From the NCBI RefSeq assembly GCF_029892565.1, contig NZ_JARXVH010000033.1, forward strand, positions 1 through 58,878: a stretch of 58,878 nt of DNA, written 5' to 3'. Below are positions 52,293 through 58,878 of the stretch, one piece after another. Under the pieces are notes generated by a model. The model ran no database searches. It saw nothing but the letters and a program-made list of their open reading frames with translations, and was not told where the DNA came from. A program made the position numbers and the translations under genes. Numbering within the stretch: position 1 is the first letter of the stretch; every line of letters starts with the position of its first letter. Origin of the DNA: Streptomyces pseudovenezuelae (GTDB taxonomy: Bacteria; Actinomycetota; Actinomycetes; Streptomycetales; Streptomycetaceae).

Positions 52293-52650
52293 TCAGCGGC
52301 AGGCGAATTGCCGTTCGCCGCCGGCGCCCGACTCGTACGTCATGCCGTAGTGCTGGAAGATCGCCTCTTCCTGCGCGGCGGGCAGGATGTCGTCCGTGCC
52401 GATCGAAGAAGCCTTCCTCACCAGGCTCTTCGCATACGAGACCTTGAGGTAGCCCGGCCCGAGGATCGCTTCGTCGAGGGGGACAAAAAACCAGGCGCCG
52501 GCGAGTGGGCGGCCCGGTCCGGACGGTGGCCATGGCCGGTTCGTCGGTGACGGTGTCCACATAGATCGCTTCGAGCATGCCGATCTTGCGTCCGTTCGGG
52601 TCGACGACATCGTGGTTGCGCCGCTTACGGATGTCGGCCGCCTGGGTCAC
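52293..52650 (-). pseudogene. PRC-barrel domain protein, frameshifted
   Basis: From GTG 52650 (GGAGGGGAC upstream): 'TQAADIRKRRNHDVVDPNGR', 'IGMLEAIYVDTVTDEPAMAT', then a frame change at the A6/T6 run 52485-52490, then 'VPLDEAILGPGYLKVSYAKS', 'IGTDDILPAAQEEAIFQHYG' to the stop. Removing one base of the run restores a standard ~118-aa PRC-barrel protein, so a sequencing error is possible. Confidence 0.75.
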
Positions 52651-52811
52651 GTCCCCTCCCTTCCGAGCCGAGTGCGGGCCGGTGCAATCCGTCCTACGGA
52701 ACCCTGCCGGGCATTTGAGTCGGCAGCGGTGACTTCTTGCTGATCTGCGAGCTCTATTCGAGAGGCGGGTGCTGAAATCTCCCGCGCCAACCGAACCGAC
52801 GGTCGAGACAA

Positions 52812-52839
52812 CGACTCCGGCGCATACGCGCCGGAGTCG
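52812..52839. terminator. Perfect 12-bp hairpin
   Basis: CGACTCCGGCGC / GCGCCGGAGTCG with loop ATAC. No gene ends close by on either strand, so its role is unclear. Confidence 0.55.
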
Positions 52840-53253
52840 CCCTTCCGGGCGGTTGCACGTGAGAGTGCACCAACCCGCAACCAGTATTACTGCGGTCCGT
52901 GCCGCTCGTGCGCTGAATGCCCCGTCACGCTCGGACCTCTCGTCAGACCATGCTTGCGTGATCTTCTCGCCGCACGGTCTCCGTTTGCCGGCCGCGCCCA
53001 CCTGCCCCCGTCAGGGAGAATTGCGCTTTAGTGATTTTATGCCTTGCTCGCCCGGATAATAGATAGGCGCCATTCGGCCTATTAAGCAGTTCTGTGTATT
53101 TCGCGAATTGTTCGCCGATTTCGGTGAAGTCAGTCGAATGAATCGCAATCCGATTCCGCTCGTGCGTAATATGCCAGCGAAAGATATGCAGGAGATTCCC
53201 CGCGACCGAGAACCACCAAACAGGCACCATCCCTGATAGGAGTTGGCCCCTCG
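52840..53253. other. Low-GC leader region before the ice-binding-like gene
   Basis: About 400 bp without a gene. From about 53030 to 53230 it is much richer in A+T than its surroundings (for example GATTTTATGCC, GATAATAGATAGG, GAATGAATCGC), consistent with a promoter or long leader for the gene at 53254 or with imported DNA. Confidence 0.4.
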
Positions 53254-54462
53254 ATGACGCTGAATATCCCTGACGCTCCAGTACGGCGCACCATGTCGGT
53301 CTGGTTCGCGGCGCTGACGGCCGTGGTGATCGCCGCGGTCGTGCTCGCGATGACGCCGACACGCGCAAGTGCCGTTGCCACACCCGTACCTCTCGGTACG
53401 GCGACCAGCTTCGCCGTACTGGCCGGTTCACAAGTCACCAACACCGGGCCCTCGTCGATCACCGGTGATCTCGGAGTGTCGCCGGGAACGGCCATCACCG
53501 GATTCCCGCCCGGCACGGTGCTCGGGGCCCAGCACTCTGCGGACGCGGTGGCGCTCCAGGCCAAGAGCGACCTGGTCACGGGGTACAACAACGCCGCCGG
53601 TCAGGCGCCGGACGTCACGTACCCCACCGCTCCCGACCCCGTGGAGCTCGGTGGCAGGACGCTGGATCCGGGCGTCTACAAGGCACCCATCTCCGCGGGT
53701 ATCACCGGCACGCTCACGCTCGACGCGCACGGTGACCCCAATGCCGTATGGGTCTTCCAGATCGGTTCGACCCTGACGACGGCGTCCGGCAGCAACGTGT
53801 CGCTCGTCAACGGCGCCTCGCCGTGCAACGTGTACTGGCAGATCGGCAGTTCGGCCACCCTCGGCACCAACTCCACGTTCGTGGGCACCATCATGGCCCA
53901 GGAGTCGATCACCGTCACGACGGGAACGACCATCGCCGGCCGGGCGCTGGCCCGTACCGGCGCCGTGACGCTGGACAACAACACGATCAGCCGCGGTACG
54001 TGTGCCGCGGGCGGAACCACCGGTAGTCTGATCACGGGCGGTGTTGTCGCCGGTGCCACGTCGGGCGGCGCCACGGCGGGCACGACGGGAAGCACCACGG
54101 TCGGCGTCATCGGCGGCGTGCCGACGGGTGGCGGAACCGGCGGTCTTCTCGGCGGTGTCCTGACGTCGGGTGGAACCACCGGCGCGGTGGGCGGTCTCGT
54201 CGCGGGCGCCACCACCAGCGGCACCACGGGCGCCACCACAGCCGGTACGAACGGTGGTGCGACGGGCGGCTCGACCGGTGGAAACGGCCATCACGATCAC
54301 GGCCACAAGCCCGGCGGCCATGACCACGGTGGGAAGCCCAACGACCACGACCACGGCGGGAAGCCCGAAGAGCACGGCGGTTACGGCGGGCATGAAGGCA
54401 AGCCCGACAAGCCCGAGGGCTACGGCAGCGATCACGAAAGTCACCACAAGAAATCTGCCTAG
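53254..54462 (+). CDS. Secreted DUF3494 (ice-binding-like) protein with His-rich tail
   Basis: 402 aa. Signal peptide ('SVWFAALTAVVIAAVVLAMT', cleavage near 'RASAVA'); DUF3494 beta-solenoid at residues about 45-250 ('LGTATSFAVLAGSQVTNTGP', 'GDLGVSPGTAITGFPPGTV', 'TLTLDAHGDPNAVWVFQIGS', 'CNVYWQIGSSATLGTNSTFV'). Then comes a Gly/Thr/Ser repeat of about 90 residues, and a tail with HDHG/GGKP repeats rich in His, Asp and Lys (from 'GHHDHGHKPGGHDHGGKP'). The domain binds ice in some bacteria, but in many it is an adhesin or surface protein. The tail looks metal-binding. No sortase signal. AGGAG precedes ATG 53254 by about 12 nt. Confidence 0.85.
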   Translation: MTLNIPDAPVRRTMSVWFAALTAVVIAAVVLAMTPTRASAVATPVPLGTATSFAVLAGSQVTNTGPSSITGDLGVSPGTAITGFPPGTVLGAQHSADAVALQAKSDLVTGYNNAAGQAPDVTYPTAPDPVELGGRTLDPGVYKAPISAGITGTLTLDAHGDPNAVWVFQIGSTLTTASGSNVSLVNGASPCNVYWQIGSSATLGTNSTFVGTIMAQESITVTTGTTIAGRALARTGAVTLDNNTISRGTCAAGGTTGSLITGGVVAGATSGGATAGTTGSTTVGVIGGVPTGGGTGGLLGGVLTSGGTTGAVGGLVAGATTSGTTGATTAGTNGGATGGSTGGNGHHDHGHKPGGHDHGGKPNDHDHGGKPEEHGGYGGHEGKPDKPEGYGSDHESHHKKSA

Positions 54463-54492
54463 CTTCAGCTCCCCTTGAGCGAGCAGGACGAG

Positions 54493-54531
54493 CGGCGCGC
54501 GACGGATCGTTGTCGATTCCGTCGCGCGCCG
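54493..54531 (+). terminator. Terminator after the DUF3494 gene
   Basis: CGGCGCGCGACGG (54493-54505) pairs perfectly with CCGTCGCGCGCCG (54519-54531), 30 bp after the stop codon. Confidence 0.75.
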
Positions 54532-54556
54532 TTGGCGAAATCTCAGGAGAAACAAA

Positions 54557-55345
54557 GTGAGAGAAGCCAGGAATGAAAGGCCGGGTGGGACCGTGCTGGG
54601 CGGCATCGAAACGGTGGACGTCGACGAACCGGACCGGATCGGCGCCGAGGCGACAGGGCAGGCGGGACAGGCAGGGCGGACGGACCGGGGCGGGACAACC
54701 CTTGCCCGCCAAGGGCCTTCGAAGCCTCCGCCCCTCCTGCTGAAGGCGGGGACGAGCGTTGCTGTGGCCCTGTGTCTGGCGACGTCCCTGGTCCATGTAC
54801 TCCTCGTGTTCCTGCACGTGGCGCCCCCGAACCCTCTCTCCCGGCAGTACAGCCGGCAGGTCAACGCGTGGGTCTTCCCCCTGTTCGAGCAGAACTGGCG
54901 GCTCTTCGCTCCGGATCCGGAGTCGGTCAACCGGCAGATCTCTGCACGGACCATGCACACCGCCCCGGACGGCAGGGTGCACGTGAGCGGCTGGTTCGAT
55001 CTGAGCGGCGTCGACAACTCGGCGGTGAGACACGACGTCTTCCCGAGCCACACCGCGCAGAACATGCTGCGGCGGGCCTGGAGTTCGTACCTCGAAACCC
55101 ATGGTGGTGACGACCGGCCCCGCTCGGAGCGGGCGCTGATGATGCAGAAGTACCTGACCGACATCGCGGCGGACCGCATCACCGACCACCGCGGCGGCAC
55201 GTTCGAGTCCGTCCAGCTGCGGGTGATCACCGTGCCCATCGCCGCGCCGGCCGAGGGGCCCGGCCCCGGCTCGGCCGCTGCCGCGCCGAAGCCTGTCGAA
55301 ACGCGGTATCTGCCCTGGTGGAAGGTGACCTCCCATGGAAACTGA
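54557..55345 (+). CDS. DUF5819 family membrane-anchored protein
   Basis: 262 aa from GTG 54557 (AGGAG upstream). An N-terminal disordered segment is followed by one membrane helix ('AVALCLATSLVHVLLVFLHV'), then a domain with 'NAWVFPLFEQNWRLFAPDPE', 'GWFDLSGVDNS', 'MLRRAWSSYLETHGG' and 'QLRVITVPIAAP'. DUF5819 is regularly encoded with an HTTM gene, as here (11-bp overlap). The pair is presumed to be one membrane unit; biochemical function is unknown. Confidence 0.83.
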   Translation: MREARNERPGGTVLGGIETVDVDEPDRIGAEATGQAGQAGRTDRGGTTLARQGPSKPPPLLLKAGTSVAVALCLATSLVHVLLVFLHVAPPNPLSRQYSRQVNAWVFPLFEQNWRLFAPDPESVNRQISARTMHTAPDGRVHVSGWFDLSGVDNSAVRHDVFPSHTAQNMLRRAWSSYLETHGGDDRPRSERALMMQKYLTDIAADRITDHRGGTFESVQLRVITVPIAAPAEGPGPGSAAAAPKPVETRYLPWWKVTSHGN

Positions 55346-56474
55346 GCAGGCACTCGTTCCGCATCGAGGTGTCCCACGTACCCCCGACGGGGCGGACCCA
55401 GGTCCGCGGCGCCGCGGACCGGAGAGGGTCGGTGCGCTCCTCACCGTCCTGACCGAGCGGCCGGTCTCCCTCTACGCCGCGGCCGTTCTGCGCATCGGCT
55501 ACGGCCTCCTCTACCTCGTCTTCCTGCTGCGCGAGTTTCCGCACCGCGACGAGATCTGGGGGCCCGGGTCACCTTGGACGCCCGAGCTGGCCAGGCAGTT
55601 GTTCGGCCAGACCGGGTGGGCCAGCATCCTCACCCTGTCCGACAGCCGGCCCTACTTCGAGACGTGCTACGCGCTGGCCCTCCTCACGTCCGCGTTGTTC
55701 CTCCTGGGCTGGCGGACCCGGGTGGTGTCCGTGCTGTTCGCGGTCGTGGTGGCGTCGTTCCACGCCAGGGCGATCTTCATGACCGACGGAGGAGACAACC
55801 TCATCCTCCTGATGGCCCTCTACCTCGTCCTCACCGCGTGCGGCCGACGCTGGTCCCTGGACGCGCGCAGAACCCGGCGCCGAGCCTCCGCGGGAAAGGG
55901 GGAGAGCGGCTCGACAGACTCAGGAGCAGACGACCTCCGACACCAACTGGCCATGTCTCGCCGGACCTTGACGGCAGTACTCCACAACTGCGGCATGTTC
56001 GTCATCGCGGCCCAGGTCTGCTTCCTCTACGGATCCGCGGGCCTCTACAAGGTGCAGGGCGCCTCCTGGGGCAATGGCACAGCCCTCCATTACGTCCTGA
56101 ACCTCGACCTGTTCCGGCCCTGGCCCGAGCTCTCGCTCCTGGCGGACGAGCACGACGTGCTGATCGCTGTCGCCTGCTACGTGACCGTGCTGGTGCAGGT
56201 CGCCTTCCCGTTCGTCCTGTTCGGACGGCTCAAATACCCGGTCCTGACCATGCTGTTGGGCATGCACCTGGGCATCGCCGTCCTCATGGGGCTGCCGCTC
56301 TTCTCCAGCGCGATGATCATCGCGGACGCCGTGTTCCTGCCGGACCGCTTCTACCGGGCACTAGGACAGCTCTTGCGGCCCGTCGGCCGGTGGGCGCATA
56401 TCGGGGAGGCGGGGGCTTCGGCACGCGGAGGGGAGGCACTCGTGCCGCCGCAGCCAACACCGTCGAGCCATTGA
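55335..56474 (+). CDS. HTTM-domain membrane protein (vitamin K-dependent carboxylase-like)
   Basis: 379 aa with several helices: 'AVLRIGYGLLYLVFLLREFP', 'YALALLTSALFLLGWRTRVV', 'LILLMALYLVLTACG', 'MFVIAAQVCFLYGSAGLYKV', 'LTMLLGMHLGIAVLMGL'. This is the horizontally transferred transmembrane (HTTM) domain related to gamma-glutamyl carboxylase. 'GLYKVQGASWGNGTALHYVL' is a conserved loop. Whether it modifies a substrate protein, possibly the DUF3494 protein upstream, is open. Confidence 0.85.
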   Translation: METEQALVPHRGVPRTPDGADPGPRRRGPERVGALLTVLTERPVSLYAAAVLRIGYGLLYLVFLLREFPHRDEIWGPGSPWTPELARQLFGQTGWASILTLSDSRPYFETCYALALLTSALFLLGWRTRVVSVLFAVVVASFHARAIFMTDGGDNLILLMALYLVLTACGRRWSLDARRTRRRASAGKGESGSTDSGADDLRHQLAMSRRTLTAVLHNCGMFVIAAQVCFLYGSAGLYKVQGASWGNGTALHYVLNLDLFRPWPELSLLADEHDVLIAVACYVTVLVQVAFPFVLFGRLKYPVLTMLLGMHLGIAVLMGLPLFSSAMIIADAVFLPDRFYRALGQLLRPVGRWAHIGEAGASARGGEALVPPQPTPSSH

Positions 56475-56760
56475 GGGTTCTGTGGTCTGGACGCGGTGCC
56501 GTTCTGTGAGGCAGTTGACGAGGGTGGTCAGGGCCTGTTGGAAGCGGAGGGTGAGCTTGTCCCGGTCGCCCTGGGGAACCAGTTCCGGGCCGTGCTTGCG
56601 ATCGGGGCTGTCGGCGCAGGATCACGCAGTCCCCCGGCCCGGCCAGTCTTGTGGCACTCAACGCCATCCGCCGCACCGTCCTGTCGCCGAGCCGGACCCT
56701 GCCGGGCGCGTCCCGACGCGCGCGCCGCGCCCGGTCGCCGCGATCCTCGCTCGCCCCCGG
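56475..56760. other. Short debris region
   Basis: No intact gene. The minus strand from about 56608 reads 'DRKHGPELVPQGDRDKLTLR' and 'FQQALTTLVNCLTERHRV', which looks like part of a small helical Streptomyces protein whose ends are missing. Confidence 0.25.
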
Positions 56761-57318
56761 TCAGCCCCTGCCGGTCGAGCGGGACAGGCGGAACGCCGAG
56801 ACGAGGAAGAAGATCCCTCCGAGTGTGGCGTAGCCGGCGAGGGTGGTCAGCGAGGGGTCCTCCTGTGAGGCGCTTCGGATGAAGGTCGCGCCGGCCAGCA
56901 CCGAGATGCCGCCGCTGACGATCATGGCCCACTGGCCGCCCATCGGTCGGCGCGCGACGCCCACGAGGAGCTGGACCAGCCCGGATACGACCGCCCACGC
57001 GCCCCAGACGCGCAGCACGTCGGCGACGCCCGAGGCGCCGGCGACCGCGACACCGACCGCGGCCAGCGAGCTGACGGCAATGTTGGCGTACAGGCCCTTG
57101 ACCGACCCGTCGGCGCGCGCCGACCTGGTATCGACGACGGCCGCGACCACGTCGAAGGCCGGATAGAGGAACAGCAGCAGCCTGGCCGCGACGGTGAGGT
57201 CCGAGCCGGACACCAGCAGGAGCACCGCCCACGCGGCGGCGAAGACGAAGCGGATGACGTACAGCCGACGCAGGGCGGGCGCGGCGCCGACGTGCTCGGC
57301 GGAGGCGGCAGATGCCAT
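56761..57318 (-). CDS. DUF308-like integral membrane protein
   Basis: 185 aa with five or six helices ('IRFVFAAAWAVLLLVSGSDL', 'LLLFLYPAFDVVAAVVDTRS', 'GAWAVVSGLVQLLVGVARRP', 'YATLGGIFFLVSAF'), the arrangement of HdeD/DUF308 proteins. No catalytic residues. GGAGAA precedes ATG 57318. It is divergent from a TetR gene and shares a pair of inverted operators with it, so it is probably its repressed target. Confidence 0.8.
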   Translation of the reverse strand: MASAASAEHVGAAPALRRLYVIRFVFAAAWAVLLLVSGSDLTVAARLLLFLYPAFDVVAAVVDTRSARADGSVKGLYANIAVSSLAAVGVAVAGASGVADVLRVWGAWAVVSGLVQLLVGVARRPMGGQWAMIVSGGISVLAGATFIRSASQEDPSLTTLAGYATLGGIFFLVSAFRLSRSTGRG

Positions 57319-57346
57319 GAGGTTCTCCAGTCAGTGCAGGGTAGAG

Positions 57347-57409
57347 AGAACGCTCTCTCTTGTCTGCAGACTGACACACCCCTCCCACCAAAACAAGAGA
57401 GACCGTTCT
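57347..57409. promoter_or_regulatory. Inverted pair of TetR operators
   Basis: AGAACGCTCTCTCTTGT (57347-57363) and ACAAGAGAGACCGTTCT (57393-57409) are reverse complements with one mismatch, 46 bp apart, between the divergent membrane-protein and TetR genes. Confidence 0.7.
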
Positions 57410-57428
57410 ACCTGCTACATTGGGTGAC

Positions 57429-58148
57429 ATGACAGGGACGGAAGCGGGCACAGGCACCGGCAGGAGGGTTTCCCAGGCCCGGGAGCGGCTCCTGCAGACC
57501 GCCGGGCAGCTCTTCTACGCGGAAGGCATCCACACCGTGGGCGTCGACCGCCTGGTCGCCGAGTCGAAGGTCACCAACGCCACCTTCTACCGCCACTTCC
57601 GCAGCAAGGAAGACCTTGCCGTCGCCTACATCGCAAGCGTTGACCAGGCGATCCGCACACAGATCGGCACCCTGACGGCCGCAGACGTACCGACCGACAG
57701 CATCCTGCGGGGCATCGGTGCCTCCTTGGTCGAACAGATCCGCTCGCCCGGCTACCGCGGATGCGCCTTCCTCAACGCGGCAGCGGAATTCCCCGATCCC
57801 GACCACCCGGTCCACCGTGCCGTCGTGCAACACCGCGCATGGTTCCTGCAGACGATCACCGAACTGTTCGCCGAGATCACGACCGCGCAGGCAGAGCACG
57901 CCGGGCGGCACTTCGTCATGCTCCGCGACGGCGCGATGAGCGCCGGCTACCTCGGCGACCCCGTCCTGGCCGGCGAGACCCTGCTGCGCGGCATCGACGG
58001 ACTCCTGCGGATCCACACCGCCCGCGGCCAGGACGAGCCCGCCTCCTCCTCACCCGGCCAGGCATCCTCCGCCGCCACGCCCCTCTCCGACATCGAATGC
58101 ACACCGCCCAGCACCCAACCCCGGCCGGGCCGCAACCGGCCGCACTGA
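57429..58148 (+). CDS. TetR-family regulator
   Basis: 239 aa. HTH 'LLQTAGQLFYAEGIHTVGVD', 'LVAESKVTNATFYRHFRSKE'; ligand domain 'SPGYRGCAFLNAAAEFPDPD' and 'HFVMLRDGAMSAGYLGDP', ending in a disordered Pro/Ser tail. ATG 57429 is the best start though its ribosome binding site is weak; TTG 57420 is possible. It most likely represses itself and the divergent membrane protein. Confidence 0.88.
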   Translation: MTGTEAGTGTGRRVSQARERLLQTAGQLFYAEGIHTVGVDRLVAESKVTNATFYRHFRSKEDLAVAYIASVDQAIRTQIGTLTAADVPTDSILRGIGASLVEQIRSPGYRGCAFLNAAAEFPDPDHPVHRAVVQHRAWFLQTITELFAEITTAQAEHAGRHFVMLRDGAMSAGYLGDPVLAGETLLRGIDGLLRIHTARGQDEPASSSPGQASSAATPLSDIECTPPSTQPRPGRNRPH

Positions 58149-58404
58149 ACGCCGAACGGACCAAGGCGCCTCCAACTGCCGCAGTAGGCGGTGCGCCAGA
58201 GTCCCAGGCCAGTGCCGCGGACCACAGAGACCAGTCGGGCAGGCTCAACACGAAACGGACCCCCGTCCAAAACGTTCGGCGCTCAAGGGCCTGCCTCCGA
58301 AACCCGAAAACCCTCGGGGGCAATCCGCTCGCGGGCAATGGCGTGGTCGAGCGGATGCGTTCGATCGGCGTCGACGTCAAGACCTGGGGGAAATCCCCCG
58401 GCCC

Positions 58405-58767
58405 GCCCGCGCCAACCCGAAGCAAGCCGCCCTGCTGGGGATCGGTGTCGGTGACGGTCGGACACCCCTCCACCCGTACATCTACGACGACGTCGCGACA
58501 TACGTCGGCGGTGTCTTCGCCAGCGACGAGACCCGCTGCCGCCTCTTCGCCGCCGCTGCCGAACTGGTCTACGTAGCTGGCTGGATGAGCTTCGACTCGT
58601 CGCAACACGAGGCCGCCCGGCGGTACTTCACCCTGGCGGTGAAGCTGGCGGCCGAAGCCGAGGACGCACCGCTGGCAGGCCACGTCCTGCGAGCCATGGC
58701 CCACCAGGCGACAGATCTCGGGCACCCCAAAAAGCCGTGGGACATCGCGACGGCCTCGGTCGAGCAC
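58405..58767 (+). pseudogene. C-terminal fragment of a TPR-type transcriptional regulator
   Basis: One open frame without a start: 'ANPKQAALLGIGVGDGRTPL', 'YDDVATYVGGVFASDETRCR', 'LFAAAAELVYVAGWMSFDSS', 'QHEAARRYFTLAVKLAAEAE', 'AGHVLRAMAHQATDLGHP'. The helical repeats and 'AGWMsFDs..H..A.RYf..A' are typical of the C-terminal half of Streptomyces XRE regulators with tetratricopeptide-like repeats. The HTH part is missing and the frame runs into the intron-like sequence near 58780. I see no gene in 58149-58404. Confidence 0.5.
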
Positions 58768-58810
58768 AAGCGACGTTCAGGGGTGTGGTCGGGTAGCCGG
58801 AGACCATTGC

Positions 58811-58878
58811 TGATCCCCGGCCCCCTCAGAACCGGACGTGCGAGCTTTCCCCGCATCCGGCTCAAGCAAGCCACGAGG
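58811..58878 (-). mobile_element. Possible edge of a group II intron
   Basis: On the minus strand the last 68 bp contain GAGCCGGATGCGGGGAAAGC and GCACGTCCGGTTCTGAGGGG, a conserved intron segment found beside group II intron reverse transcriptase genes. CCGGA..TGCG pairs with CGCA..TCCGG. The rest lies outside the window. Confidence 0.4.

Noticed and set aside
1..58878. CRISPR array
   Set aside because: No regularly spaced direct repeats were found; the short repeats present are operators, palindromes or IS ends.

Overview
The window looks like actinobacterial DNA, most likely Streptomyces: very high GC, strong third-position G/C bias, GTG starts with four-base GTGA/ATGA overlaps, and typical Streptomyces families (ECF sigma factor, DUF397/DUF5753 regulator cassette, MmpL transporter with two-component system, secreted CBM13 enzymes). 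The density of insertion-sequence remnants and broken genes suggests an accessory region such as a chromosome arm. The species is not determined from the sequence alone.

Left third (1-13.7 kb): decayed regulator and transposase fragments (NTF2-like, MmyB-type regulator, IS3, a DDE transposase, a TnsA-like endonuclease with two in-frame stops, two IS5 pieces) alternate with intact small-molecule enzymes and their divergent regulators: FAD monooxygenase, RibD/DHFR-type reductase, amidohydrolase/MarR, secreted beta-propeller, NmrA-type reductase/HxlR, and SDR/MmyB-type regulator (broken). A large serine recombinase closes this part.

Middle (13.7-33.5 kb): an ECF sigma factor is translationally coupled to a membrane-anchored protein. 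It is followed by a broken GH10-CBM13-GH62 xylan-degrading gene, a shortened TnpB with its right-end hairpin, a secreted CBM13 protein with a putative hydrolase domain, an IS701-family element and IS630 and IS5 remnants around a DUF6879/DUF5753-HTH/DUF397 operon. Then come an MmpL transporter with a histidine kinase and response regulator, a junction of two truncated genes (TetR and methyltransferase), and a beta-lactamase-fold serine hydrolase.

Right part (33.5-58.9 kb): broken PucR and LysR regulators, then a DUF2235 hydrolase operon. Next is the most coherent block (37.7-47.9 kb): a LacI regulator, a DUF1932 dehydrogenase, and a forward run of nine tightly packed genes (DapA-family lyase/aldolase, polar amino-acid ABC importer, three-subunit FAD/[2Fe-2S] amino-acid dehydrogenase, an allophanate-hydrolase-related domain protein and a dihydropyrimidinase-like hydrolase). 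I read it as an uptake-plus-catabolism operon for an unidentified imino-acid, opine-like or cyclic-amide compound. Two LacI-type operator sequences flank its promoter region. After it come an SDR/LysR pair, a TetR/hydrolase pair, a degraded zone, a DUF3494 ice-binding-like secreted protein with a His-rich tail next to DUF5819 and HTTM membrane genes, a membrane protein/TetR pair with inverted operators, a regulator fragment, and what looks like the edge of a group II intron.

About twenty genes are broken or truncated. Several frameshifts fall on short homopolymer runs, so some may be sequencing errors rather than biological decay.
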